A DNA stretch of 8,967 nt from Candidatus Krumholzibacteriota bacterium (GTDB taxonomy: Bacteria; Krumholzibacteriota; Krumholzibacteriia; Krumholzibacteriales; Krumholzibacteriaceae): contig DAOVFR010000086.1 of NCBI GenBank assembly GCA_030672805.1, positions 1-8,967 of the forward strand, in the 5' to 3' direction. The notes below the pieces were generated by a model. The model did not search any database and was not told the DNA's origin. It was given only the letters and a program-made list of their open reading frames with translations. Shown here in pieces: positions 1 through 7,929 of the stretch (position 1 is the stretch's first letter; every line of letters begins with the position of its first letter). A program made the translations under genes and the position numbers.

Positions 1-1317
<1,317 letters not shown>

Positions 1318-1327
1318 AAAAAATCGA

Positions 1328-1352
1328 AGAGCACGTCCGTAGACAGTGCTCT
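1328..1352 (-). other. 16S leader hairpin next to the mature 5' end
   Basis: A perfect 7-bp inverted repeat (AGAGCAC at 1328-1334, GTGCTCT at 1346-1352) extends by three more pairs (GTC/GAC) across one bulged A, around a CGTA loop. It sits about 10 nt upstream of the mature 16S 5' end in the leader RNA. Such structures commonly lie by the RNase III processing stalk. Its role here is inferred, since the pairing partner downstream of 16S is outside the window. Confidence 0.55.
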
Positions 1353-1365
1353 AATTGACGCAATT
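1353..1365 (-). other. short palindrome in 16S leader
   Basis: AATTG at 1353-1357 and CAATT at 1361-1365 form a 5-bp stem around ACG. It abuts the 1328-1352 hairpin in the pre-16S leader. It may be part of the leader fold, but on its own it is weak. Confidence 0.3.
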
Positions 1366-1369
1366 CCAA

Positions 1370-1402
1370 GCCCATGGGATTCGAGCAAACGAACCCCTGG
1401 GC
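1370..1402 (-). other. long imperfect hairpin in 16S leader
   Basis: The arms 1370-1383 and 1390-1402 pair over about 12 positions (GCCCA with TGGGC, GGG with CCC, TTCG with CGAA), with one T/C mismatch, one bulged A and a 6-nt loop (1384-1389). No T-tract follows, so it is not an intrinsic terminator. It lies between boxA and mature 16S, where leader folding and processing elements are expected. Confidence 0.5.
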
Positions 1403-1438
1403 CCGAACCGTCTGACTAGAGCCTCGCACGCTATTTCA

Positions 1439-1451
1439 TTATCAAAGAGCA
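1439..1451 (-). promoter_or_regulatory. rrn boxA antitermination site
   Basis: On the minus strand these bases read TGCTCTTTGATAA. This is nearly identical to the E. coli rrn boxA core (TGCTCTTTAACAA), the RNA site bound by NusB/NusE (S10) that keeps rRNA transcription from terminating. It lies about 120 nt upstream of mature 16S and immediately downstream of a hairpin, matching the boxB-boxA order of rRNA leaders. The match is seen directly; function follows from the well-known element. Confidence 0.85.
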
Positions 1452-1452
1452 T

Positions 1453-1470
1453 ACTTCCCTATATGGAAGT
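1453..1470 (-). promoter_or_regulatory. boxB-like leader hairpin upstream of boxA
   Basis: ACTTCC (1453-1458) and GGAAGT (1465-1470) form a perfect 6-bp stem around a 6-nt loop. It ends one base upstream of boxA in the transcript and begins about 10 nt after the predicted start from the proximal promoter. Position and size fit a boxB stem-loop. There is no sequence signature that proves protein binding. Confidence 0.6.
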
Positions 1471-1485
1471 TGAATTCCAATCCTC

Positions 1486-1514
1486 AATCTATCCCAAAAA
1501 CAGTGTCTTGTCAA
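1486..1514 (-). promoter_or_regulatory. rRNA proximal promoter (P2)
   Basis: On the minus strand the -35 is a perfect TTGACA (1509-1514) and the -10 is TAGATT (1486-1491), separated by exactly 17 bp. Just upstream, 1515-1560 is rich in A/T with runs of T/A, resembling an UP element that contacts the RNA polymerase alpha subunit. Transcription would start near 1479, ahead of the boxB/boxA leader. Confidence 0.8.
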
Positions 1515-1594
1515 CATCTATTTGAGAATTTTTTCCAGTTTTTCAATATCCTCAAATCATCGATGTTACTATCCCTGCCAAGGGACACCCGCTT

Positions 1595-1623
1595 GATATA
1601 ATGCCCGGAAAAACATTTGTCAA
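1595..1623 (-). promoter_or_regulatory. rRNA distal promoter (P1)
   Basis: On the minus strand a perfect TTGACA (1618-1623) precedes TATATC (1595-1600) with a 17-bp spacer. It lies 109 bp upstream of the proximal promoter, much like the tandem P1/P2 spacing of E. coli rrn operons. The bases after the -10 are GC-rich (AAGCGGGTG), as is usual in discriminators of stringently controlled rRNA promoters. A small inverted repeat (TCCCT/AGGGA, 1572-1585) lies just inside the predicted transcript. Confidence 0.72.
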
Positions 1624-1682
1624 CTCATTTTACGATTTCTTTCTGTTTTCTTACCTTTATTTTCGTCCGGGATTGTCCGGGG

Positions 1683-1712
1683 TTGAATAAAAATGGTGGA
1701 ATTCAATAATAA
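1683..1712 (+). promoter_or_regulatory. candidate promoter of the PBP gene
   Basis: TTGAAT (1683-1688) and TAATAA (1707-1712) are 18 bp apart and about 70 bp upstream of the PBP start codon. They point away from the rRNA promoters. The -10 is imperfect, and no other plus-strand pair in the 160 bp before the gene looks better. This is a tentative assignment. Confidence 0.35.
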
Positions 1713-1780
1713 ATGCCTGTACTTTCTTAAAGCGTCGTTATCGATAACACGTTGGAACGGGTACGGACAGGAGCACCGGC

Positions 1781-3880
1781 ATGAGAGGACTTCGGCGGGG
1801 AGAACGGCTGTTTCTCAACACCTTTCTGATTGTACTCGTCGTAATCATCGGAATGGGGGCAGCAGCGCTCAAGTGGTTTTCGAGGGACCTTCCCTCCATG
1901 GCAAAACTCGAGATGATCGAGCCGGCCCTGAAAACACGGATCCTCGCCGCCGATTCCACCGTCATCAAGGAATATTTCCAGCAGAACCGCATCCTGTTGT
2001 CCGTCGACGAGATACCACCAGACGTGCAGCGATCTTTTCTCGCCGTCGAGGACAGGCGGTTCTACAAGCACTTCGGTATTGACCTGATCCGCATTTTTTC
2101 CGCAGCATGGAAGGACATCAAGCACCGTCGGATCAAGGAAGGCGCAAGCACCATCACACAGCAGCTATCCACCGACCTGTTCCTGACGAAGGAACAAACC
2201 TTCTCCCGAAAGATCAAGGAAGCACTGCTCGCGTTCAGGATCGAGCGAACCTACTCGAAGGACGAGATCCTCGAGATGTACCTCAATCAGATATACTTCG
2301 GAGGGGGCGCGTACGGCATAGAAGCGTCGGCGCGAAAGTTCTTCGGCAAGCCGGTCAGTGAACTGGAATTGCACCAGGTTGCCATGCTGGCGGGATTGCA
2401 GAAGCATCCGGCGGGATACAACCCGTTCAGGCACGCGGACCGTGCGTTGAAGAGACGTAATATCGTCCTCGGCATGATGCGGGATTTCGGTGTTATCACA
2501 CCGGTCCAGACGGATTCCCTGAGGGCCATGCCGCTCGACGTGGTCCACGAGATGCATATCAGGAACAACTTCGCCAGTTATTTCACCGAGCACATCCGGC
2601 GGTACCTGAGCGCCAAGTATGGCTCCGATGCGGTATACAAGGATGGGCTCACCGTGTATACAACACTCGACCCGCACCTGCAGCGCGCCGCCGAGGACAG
2701 CATGGAAACATTCCTGCGGGAGCTGGAAATGAACCAGGCAATCAAGGGAAAGTACACGCGCCAGGAGTACCTCGACTCGCTCGAGACAGGCGCGGAAGTC
2801 AAGCCGGCCTATCTTCAGTCCGCAGTGATCGCGATGGACCCGCGAAACGGTCATATCAAGGTGATGGTCGGCGGCAGGAATTTCGATGAAAGTGAATGGA
2901 ACAACGCACTCCAGGCCCAACGGCAGCCAGGCTCCTGTTTCAAGGTTTTCATCTACGTAGCGGCGATCGAGAACGGCTTCAGCCCCTCGGACATCATACT
3001 CGATACTCCCCTCGTCGTCGAGATGCCGAACGGCGAGGTGTACAAGCCGCGTAACTTCTCGAACAAGTTCCACGGCGCCATATCGCTCCGGTACGCACTG
3101 AACAAATCGATCAACATACCGGCCATCAAACAGCTCCAGAAGGTCGGCGGGCCTTCCGTCGTAAGCGTGGCCAAGCGGATGGGTATCAAGAGCCCTCTCA
3201 TGCCGTACCTCTCTCTCGCACTCGGCTCTTTCGAGGTGAATCTCCTCGAGATGACGAACGCCTTCGGGGTGCTGGCCGCGGGCGGGATCAGAGCCGAACC
3301 GATCGCGATACTCAAAATAGAGGACCGTAACGGCAACGTTCTAGAAACATTCCGCGAGCACCGCGAAGTGGTCCTCTCCCCCGAGATCGCCTATATTGCG
3401 ACAGACATGCTCCGCTCAGCGCTCGAGGAGGGCACGGGAAAATCGGCCCGTTATCTGGGCCTGCGCGTCACCGCCGCCGGCAAAACCGGCACGACCGATG
3501 ATTACGGGGATGGCTGGTTCATCGGATTCACGTCCGAGCTGGCCGTAGGTGTATGGACCGGCTTCAGGTACAAGGTCCCCATGGGACATAACAGAACGGG
3601 CGCCCGCGTAGCGCTCCCACTGTGGGTCGATGTCATGAGAGCAGCCTACCCTTCGGGGACGGGACCGGAATTTGAACGTCCCGCGGGAATCACCGAAGCG
3701 ATCATCTGTGAGGAATCCGGGCTCCTGGCTACACCCTACTGCACGAACCTGCGACGCGAGATTTTCATCGATGGGATGGAGCCCAACCGGCAATGCGATA
3801 TCCACCGGGTGAGCCCCTACGACCTGCTCAACCCCGACAGGAACTTCCGCGACCTCGACCGGGAAGCATCGAAGGATTAA
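1781..3880 (+). CDS. bifunctional penicillin-binding protein, PBP1A family (peptidoglycan glycosyltransferase/transpeptidase)
   Basis: This class A PBP polymerises lipid II into glycan strands and crosslinks the stem peptides on the outer face of the cytoplasmic membrane. A short basic N-terminus leads into one membrane segment (about residues 11-31). The GT51 domain covers about 55-235, with catalytic Glu90 in EDRRFYKHFG, the GASTITQQ motif, and a conserved EMYLNQIYFGGGAYG block. The transpeptidase domain (about 340-610) has S385-C-F-K388 (nucleophile and Lys), S443-I-N445 and K568-T-G. A cysteine-containing C-terminal tail resembles PBP1A tails. At 699 residues it is shorter than E. coli PBP1a, with only a small linker between domains. 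The ATG is preceded by AGGAG (1769-1773) at 7-nt spacing. It is divergent from the rRNA operon and convergent with deoC. The symbol mrcA/ponA is left open because class A paralogues cannot be separated here. Confidence 0.96.
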   Translation: MRGLRRGERLFLNTFLIVLVVIIGMGAAALKWFSRDLPSMAKLEMIEPALKTRILAADSTVIKEYFQQNRILLSVDEIPPDVQRSFLAVEDRRFYKHFGIDLIRIFSAAWKDIKHRRIKEGASTITQQLSTDLFLTKEQTFSRKIKEALLAFRIERTYSKDEILEMYLNQIYFGGGAYGIEASARKFFGKPVSELELHQVAMLAGLQKHPAGYNPFRHADRALKRRNIVLGMMRDFGVITPVQTDSLRAMPLDVVHEMHIRNNFASYFTEHIRRYLSAKYGSDAVYKDGLTVYTTLDPHLQRAAEDSMETFLRELEMNQAIKGKYTRQEYLDSLETGAEVKPAYLQSAVIAMDPRNGHIKVMVGGRNFDESEWNNALQAQRQPGSCFKVFIYVAAIENGFSPSDIILDTPLVVEMPNGEVYKPRNFSNKFHGAISLRYALNKSINIPAIKQLQKVGGPSVVSVAKRMGIKSPLMPYLSLALGSFEVNLLEMTNAFGVLAAGGIRAEPIAILKIEDRNGNVLETFREHREVVLSPEIAYIATDMLRSALEEGTGKSARYLGLRVTAAGKTGTTDDYGDGWFIGFTSELAVGVWTGFRYKVPMGHNRTGARVALPLWVDVMRAAYPSGTGPEFERPAGITEAIICEESGLLATPYCTNLRREIFIDGMEPNRQCDIHRVSPYDLLNPDRNFRDLDREASKD

Positions 3881-3903
3881 AAACTTCCCCGACAGTAACC
3901 GCG

Positions 3904-4569
3904 CTACCGCGAGGCAAGCCATTCTTCCATGATATGGACGCTGGAGCTCGTCCCGATCCTGGTTGCCCCCGCATCCACAAGTTGAAGCGCGAACGATGCG
4001 GTCCGTATACCCGCCGATGCCTTCACACCGAAGCCGGGTCCCACGGCCTCGCGCATGATACCGATATCGTGAACGCTCGCCCCGGGAGGTCCGAACCCCG
4101 TCGATGACTTCACGAACATCGCCCCCGCCTCGACGGCCAGCCTGCATGCTTCCGCCTTTTCCTTGTCAGCAAGAAGGGCGGCTTCTATTATCACCTTGAC
4201 CGGCGCTCCACGGCATGCCCGTACTACACCGGCAATGTCATTTCGGGCAAAATCACGCTCGCCGGCCCTGAAGGCCCCGATGTTAAGCACCATGTCGATC
4301 TCGTCCGCTCCCATATCAACCGCACGGCCCGCCTCGCAGGCCTTTACCTTCATGTCGACGGCACCGAGCGGAAATCCCGCGATCGAGCATACCTTGACAT
4401 CCGAACCACGAAGCTCCGATGCCACGAGGGATACATAATGGGTATTCACGCAGACGGAGTAGAAGCTGTATTTCTTCGCCTCGTCACAGACCCGGCTGAT
4501 ATCGTCCGGCATCGCCCCGGGCCTGAGCAGCGTATGATCGATCATCCTGTTCAACTCGATTCCGCTCAC
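3904..4569 (-). CDS. deoC: deoxyribose-phosphate aldolase
   Basis: DeoC cleaves 2-deoxy-D-ribose 5-phosphate to glyceraldehyde 3-phosphate and acetaldehyde in deoxynucleoside catabolism, in the cytoplasm. The 221 residues match the usual bacterial length. Visible family blocks include MIDHTLLRPGA, VCSIAGFPLGA, EIDMVLNIGA (Asp92), the Schiff-base lysine Lys154 in FVKSSTGFG, and Lys183 in GVKASAGIR. These correspond to E. coli Asp102, Lys167 and Lys201. It starts with GTG (4567-4569) behind a strong AAGGAGG (4576-4582) at 6-nt spacing. It is the last gene of the probable yhaM-alr-deoC unit, 70 nt downstream of alr, and ends 23 bp from the stop of the convergent PBP gene. Without phosphorylase or kinase neighbours, its inclusion here is not a complete nucleoside-salvage operon. 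Confidence 0.96.
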   Translation of the reverse strand: MSGIELNRMIDHTLLRPGAMPDDISRVCDEAKKYSFYSVCVNTHYVSLVASELRGSDVKVCSIAGFPLGAVDMKVKACEAGRAVDMGADEIDMVLNIGAFRAGERDFARNDIAGVVRACRGAPVKVIIEAALLADKEKAEACRLAVEAGAMFVKSSTGFGPPGASVHDIGIMREAVGPGFGVKASAGIRTASFALQLVDAGATRIGTSSSVHIMEEWLASR

Positions 4570-4639
4570 ACGATTCCTCCTTGCATGCCCGCGACAACTC
4601 TATTCCAGAAATGGGATAAAAGAAGACATGCAGGTTGTT

Positions 4640-5806
4640 TCAGCTTCCCTGGTGCACACCCAGAAGCGTTTTCATGCTGTCCACCCTGCCGTTCTGCAGA
4701 TAGACCCTCACGACCCGCTTGCTGATCCGGCAGAGGACCTCGTAATTAAGCATCCCGCTCCATCCGGCGATATCATCGGCGCTGATCTCACTGTCACCCT
4801 GCCTGCCGAATATCACAACCTCTTCCCCCACCCTTGGTTCGTCGAATCCGGTGAGATCGATCATCGTCATATCCATCGTCACCCTGCCGGTTATCGGGGC
4901 GGGACGGCCCCTGAACAGCACACGTCCGTTGTTCGACAGCCGGTGACCCAGACCGTGCCCGTAGCCGACCGGAATGATCCCCATCATCATCGGGCGATCC
5001 GTGATAAAGGTCCTGCCGTAGCTGATGCTCGACCCTTCGGGCATTTCCCTGATGAGCACGAGCCTCGTCTTGAAGCTCATCACCGGTGTCACATCGATGG
5101 CGCCCCTGAGATTCAACGACGGCACGTTCCCGTATACAAGCAGGCCGGGGCGTATCATGTTGAAGTGCGAGGAGGGAAAATTCAGCACGGCTGCGCTGTT
5201 CGCACAGTGAACGTACCTGAACAGGATCCCCCTCCGGGACAACTCGTCCAGAAGCCCGGTGAACGCGTCGATCTGATCTTCGGTGAAATCCGCGTCGCTG
5301 TCGGAGGCGGGGAAATGTGTGAAGATACCTTCGCAATCGAGACCGTCGAGCGACCACATCCGCTCGATCGCATCGGCCGAGCCTTTCACCGGGAGACCGG
5401 CGCGCCCCATGCCGGTGTCGATTTCCACGTGGACCCTGCACGTCACCCCTGCCGCCCTCGCGGCCCGCGAGGCCTCGACGGCAAATTCGTACGACGAGGC
5501 GGTTACGGCAAGGCCATTCTCGAGAACGGCCTCGAGCTCTTCCGGAAGAACGGGGCTCAGTATCAGTATGGGGAGCCGGATCCCGTTTACGCAAAGCTCC
5601 TTGCCCTCGTCAAGGGTCGCCACACCGAGCATGTTCACGCCGTTATCGGCGGCATGCCGCGCGATGCGAACCGACCCGTGGCCGTATGCATCCGCCTTCA
5701 CAACGAGAAGAATCCGGATGTTCTCGTTGATCCGCTCCCTTATCCTCGAAATGTTCCATGCCATTGCATCGAGGTCGACCTCGACCCAAGCGGGCAGCCT
5801 ATCCAT
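4640..5806 (-). CDS. alr: alanine racemase
   Basis: This PLP enzyme interconverts L- and D-alanine, supplying D-Ala for peptidoglycan precursors. The N-terminal TIM-barrel has the PLP lysine Lys37 in VVKADAYGHG, the block HVEIDTGMGRAGL (about 126-138), and MIRPGLLVYG (Arg219, the residue that usually contacts the PLP ring nitrogen). The C-terminal beta domain has SYGRTF, the catalytic Tyr282 in PVGYGHG, GRVTMDM (about 307-313) and the closing NYEVLCRIS. The length, 388 residues, is normal. The usual GYADGY motif reads GYGHGL here, an uncommon variant that keeps the tyrosine. The ATG overlaps the 3' end of the upstream gene by 8 nt, and its AGGAGGT ribosome site lies inside that gene, 6 nt before the start, so translation is probably coupled. 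It fits with the nearby PBP in cell-wall synthesis. Confidence 0.95.
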   Translation of the reverse strand: MDRLPAWVEVDLDAMAWNISRIRERINENIRILLVVKADAYGHGSVRIARHAADNGVNMLGVATLDEGKELCVNGIRLPILILSPVLPEELEAVLENGLAVTASSYEFAVEASRAARAAGVTCRVHVEIDTGMGRAGLPVKGSADAIERMWSLDGLDCEGIFTHFPASDSDADFTEDQIDAFTGLLDELSRRGILFRYVHCANSAAVLNFPSSHFNMIRPGLLVYGNVPSLNLRGAIDVTPVMSFKTRLVLIREMPEGSSISYGRTFITDRPMMMGIIPVGYGHGLGHRLSNNGRVLFRGRPAPITGRVTMDMTMIDLTGFDEPRVGEEVVIFGRQGDSEISADDIAGWSGMLNYEVLCRISKRVVRVYLQNGRVDSMKTLLGVHQGS

Positions 5807-6779
5807 CCTCTCTCACCTCCTCCTCCCCATGGGGCACGAACACGTGCTCCACCCCACGATAGATGAAACGGTTGAGAAGCTTGACGTATTCCGTCCATCT
5901 GCCTCCCGAGCTGTTGTCTTTCTCGAGCATCTGGAGTGTTCCGCGCACCTGGGCGTCGAGATTATCGATATAATGCAGCAGGAGAGCCTCGACGGTCATG
6001 GGGACAATGGGAGAACCGTTCTCGAGCGACCCGTGATGACTCAGGATCATGTGCTTGAGCCTGATCCCGGTCTCCTCGGGAAAGTCATCCATACCGCGCA
6101 GGTACTCATCGAGGAACTCGACGCCGAGCGAAATGTGGCCGAGGAGCCTCCCCATATCGGAGTAATCGATGTGTCTCGTTACGGACAGTTCCTGGAGCTT
6201 GCCAAGATCGTGAAGGAGAACACCGGCCAGCAGCAGGTCACGATCCACTTCCGGGTAGACCTCGGCCGAGCGCAGTGCCAGTCGGAGCATATCGTGTACA
6301 TGTTCGGCCAGACCGCCCACGTAGGAGTGATGCCACCCCTTAGCCGCCGGAGCCCTGCAGAAATTTTCCCGGAACCCCGTATCCTCGAATATCACCTGCA
6401 GAAGCGACCGGAGGTGCTCGTCGTTGATCGAGGCAATCGTCTTCAGAATCTCGTCGAACAGGATTTCGGACGATCGTCCCGAGACCTGGAGAAACTGGAC
6501 GGGGTCGTAATCCTTCTCGTTCAACCTTTCGATCGCGATAACCTTGAGCTGCAGGGTTCCCTGATATTCCTGCACCTCTCCCTTGACTTTGACCACGTCA
6601 TGAACATGGATATCCTTTATCACGTCCGCACCGGGATCCCAGAACACGCCGCCGAGGATGCCATCCCTGTCAGAAAACTGAAACAGGAGGAACTTCCCGC
6701 CGGTGAAACTCCTCCTGACCTTCTTCGCCACCACCATTACCCTCTCTACCTTGTCCCCCACCTTCAACACATCCTGCAT
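5799..6779 (-). CDS. YhaM-like 3'-5' exoribonuclease (OB-fold plus HD domain)
   Basis: It resembles Bacillus YhaM, a metal-dependent 3'-5' exonuclease acting on RNA and single-stranded DNA in the cytoplasm. Residues 1-90 look like an OB nucleic-acid-binding fold (KVGDKVERVMVVAKK, then FLLFQFSDRDGILGGVFWD). Residues 145-285 form the HD domain, with the very characteristic WHHSYVGGLAEHVHDM (His160), LLHDLGK (His190-Asp191), GHISLG (His215), LSHHG and HYIDNLDA (Asp272, Asp275). The length, 326 residues, is close to YhaM (about 314). The ATG at 6777-6779 is preceded by AGAGGA (6786-6791) at 6-nt spacing. It is the first gene of a likely three-gene unit, and its stop TAG (5799-5801) lies just past the alr start codon. 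The assignment to the YhaM family is firm; nuclease activity is inferred from the family. Confidence 0.92.
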   Translation of the reverse strand: MQDVLKVGDKVERVMVVAKKVRRSFTGGKFLLFQFSDRDGILGGVFWDPGADVIKDIHVHDVVKVKGEVQEYQGTLQLKVIAIERLNEKDYDPVQFLQVSGRSSEILFDEILKTIASINDEHLRSLLQVIFEDTGFRENFCRAPAAKGWHHSYVGGLAEHVHDMLRLALRSAEVYPEVDRDLLLAGVLLHDLGKLQELSVTRHIDYSDMGRLLGHISLGVEFLDEYLRGMDDFPEETGIRLKHMILSHHGSLENGSPIVPMTVEALLLHYIDNLDAQVRGTLQMLEKDNSSGGRWTEYVKLLNRFIYRGVEHVFVPHGEEEVREDG

Positions 6780-6825
6780 CTATCTTCCTCTTTCTTTGAA
6801 GCGCCATGGTGCCTGACTTTTCAAT

Positions 6826-6854
6826 AAGCTATCGGGATTCCACATGCCGGTCAA
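6826..6854 (-). promoter_or_regulatory. candidate promoter of the yhaM-alr-deoC unit
   Basis: On the minus strand TTGACC (6849-6854) and TAGCTT (6826-6831) are separated by exactly 17 bp. The -10 ends about 47 nt before the yhaM-like start codon. The -35 matches at five of six positions; the -10 is weak. The preceding gene is closed off by the terminator at 6914-6944, so a fresh promoter is expected here. Confidence 0.45.
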
Positions 6855-6913
6855 GGGGAATCAGCCCGGACGGCCGAGAAACGATTCCACGGTACTGGTA
6901 CGAGGTTCCGGAC

Positions 6914-6944
6914 AAAAAAGTGCGGCCCTTACAACAGGCCGCAC
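6914..6944 (-). terminator. intrinsic terminator after the unknown lipoprotein gene
   Basis: GTGCGGCC (6920-6927) and GGCCGCAC (6937-6944) form a perfect GC-rich 8-bp stem with a 9-nt loop. On the minus strand it is followed directly by six T residues (6914-6919). It lies 28 bp downstream of the stop of the 6972-7751 gene. On the plus strand a T-rich run (6949-6961) follows after a 4-nt gap, so it may also work weakly in that direction, though no plus-strand gene needs it. Confidence 0.88.
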
Positions 6945-6971
6945 GCGGTTTTTTCTTTTTTCCCCCCAACG

Positions 6972-7751
6972 CTAGATCGTGAAGTTCAGAACCTTGTTCC
7001 CGTACTTTACGAACTCGATCTTGACCTTTCCGCCAATCATGGTCTTCTTGCGGTAGGCCTTGGTCTCGGAGGGCCTTCCACCGTAGCTCACGCCGCCGTC
7101 GAAGTACAGGTTTTCGTTGATGAGAGCCTTCAGAACGAGAACGAGGTCATCGGACGGATTGTCGATGATAAAGTGAACGTTCGGCAGGTGAAGCGTATAA
7201 ACCCACTCCGTCTCATCCTTCACCGGGATTTCCTCGTATACAACCTTCACCTCTTTGACGGTGAATTTCGTATGGAAGATATCCTTCAATGTGGGGGTGC
7301 TCCAGGTGATCCCTTCGATGTCGACATCCTCGAATTCATCGGTCGAGATCCGGGCGAGTAGTGCCGGATAGGTTACGTTATATGGCTCGTACACCTTGAT
7401 GCTGTCTCCGCCCGCGGCGAAGAAATCGACGGTGAAGTGGATGAACGGGTTGTACAGCTTCCTCGCACCGAGCACGAACCTTCTGCCGCCAACCTTCTCG
7501 ACCGAGTTCTCGAGGTCTTCACCGACGAAAAACTCGATCAGGTTTCCTTCGCGGACCAGTGCCATATTCTTGTAAACAGCGATAAGTCTCGGATTATCGA
7601 ACCCGTACTTTAAACCGGGGCTGAGAAGATCCCCGCGGGTCGCTTCGCGGACGCTCGTCATGATGTATGTTTCCTCGACATTACCGCCACAGCCTGCGAA
7701 GAATCCCGAAAGAAGGGCTACGATCAAAAAGGATTTAATGTACCTCGACAT
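6972..7751 (-). CDS. predicted lipoprotein of unknown function
   Basis: I do not recognise a family. The chosen start (ATG 7749-7751) is preceded by AAGGAG at 7-nt spacing and begins MSRYIKSFLIVALLSGFFAGC, a type II signal peptide with lipobox FAGC and acylated Cys21 (Phe at -3 is slightly unusual). An in-frame ATG at 7790 would add 13 polar residues before the signal peptide and has no good ribosome site. The mature part of about 239 residues has no further hydrophobic segment. It alternates short hydrophobic and charged stretches suggestive of a beta-rich fold (for example KLYNPFIHFTVDFF, VKEVKVVYEEIPV, KVKIEFVKYG near the C-terminus), and has no cysteine beyond the lipobox. It is probably anchored in the outer or inner membrane facing the periplasm. 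It forms its own unit, with a promoter region upstream and a terminator downstream. Confidence 0.85.
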   Translation of the reverse strand: MSRYIKSFLIVALLSGFFAGCGGNVEETYIMTSVREATRGDLLSPGLKYGFDNPRLIAVYKNMALVREGNLIEFFVGEDLENSVEKVGGRRFVLGARKLYNPFIHFTVDFFAAGGDSIKVYEPYNVTYPALLARISTDEFEDVDIEGITWSTPTLKDIFHTKFTVKEVKVVYEEIPVKDETEWVYTLHLPNVHFIIDNPSDDLVLVLKALINENLYFDGGVSYGGRPSETKAYRKKTMIGGKVKIEFVKYGNKVLNFTI

Positions 7752-7840
7752 AGAGCGGCTCCTTTGCAAAACAATACCGTATCTTCTCACTCACCCGAAA
7801 GAAGGATGCCAAGCTTGAACGAAACTCTTTTTACCGTTGT

Positions 7841-7869
7841 AACCTAATATCCTTCCCCAAAAATGTCAA
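7841..7869 (-). promoter_or_regulatory. candidate promoter of the unknown lipoprotein gene
   Basis: A perfect TTGACA lies at 7864-7869 on the minus strand. The best placed -10 is ambiguous. TAGGTT (7841-7846) gives a 17-bp spacer but few matches, while TATTAG (7844-7849) fits better but only 14 bp away. A leader of about 85 nt would separate it from the start codon at 7751. The 7752-7929 gap otherwise shows no gene and no convincing terminator for the upstream phosphatase-like gene. Confidence 0.45.
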
Positions 7870-7929
7870 CCATATTTTAGATGCGCTTACCGGTGGGCCG
7901 CCAATGGAATTCCCACACCCCCACCCCAA

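Noticed and set aside
1597..1602. Plus-strand TATAAT as a PBP promoter
   Set aside because: No -35 hexamer lies 16-18 bp upstream on the plus strand (that stretch reads CCTGCC-like), and the bases are explained by the minus-strand distal rRNA promoter.
2165..3073. 302-codon minus-strand open frame
   Set aside because: It is antisense to the PBP gene across both catalytic domains and has no recognisable protein features.
3861..3889. GGGAAG/CTTCCC inverted repeat around the PBP stop, as a bidirectional terminator
   Set aside because: The stem is only 6 bp with a 17-nt loop, and no T-tract follows on either strand.
4628..6827. Long plus-strand open frames (4628-5866 and 5283-6827)
   Set aside because: They are antisense to alr and the yhaM-like gene, which have full family motifs; the antisense frames lack ribosome sites and recognisable domains. 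High GC at third codon positions tends to open such frames.
7752..7790. Longer start for the unknown lipoprotein (ATG at 7790)
   Set aside because: It would put 13 polar residues before the signal peptide, and the good AAGGAG site fits the ATG at 7751.
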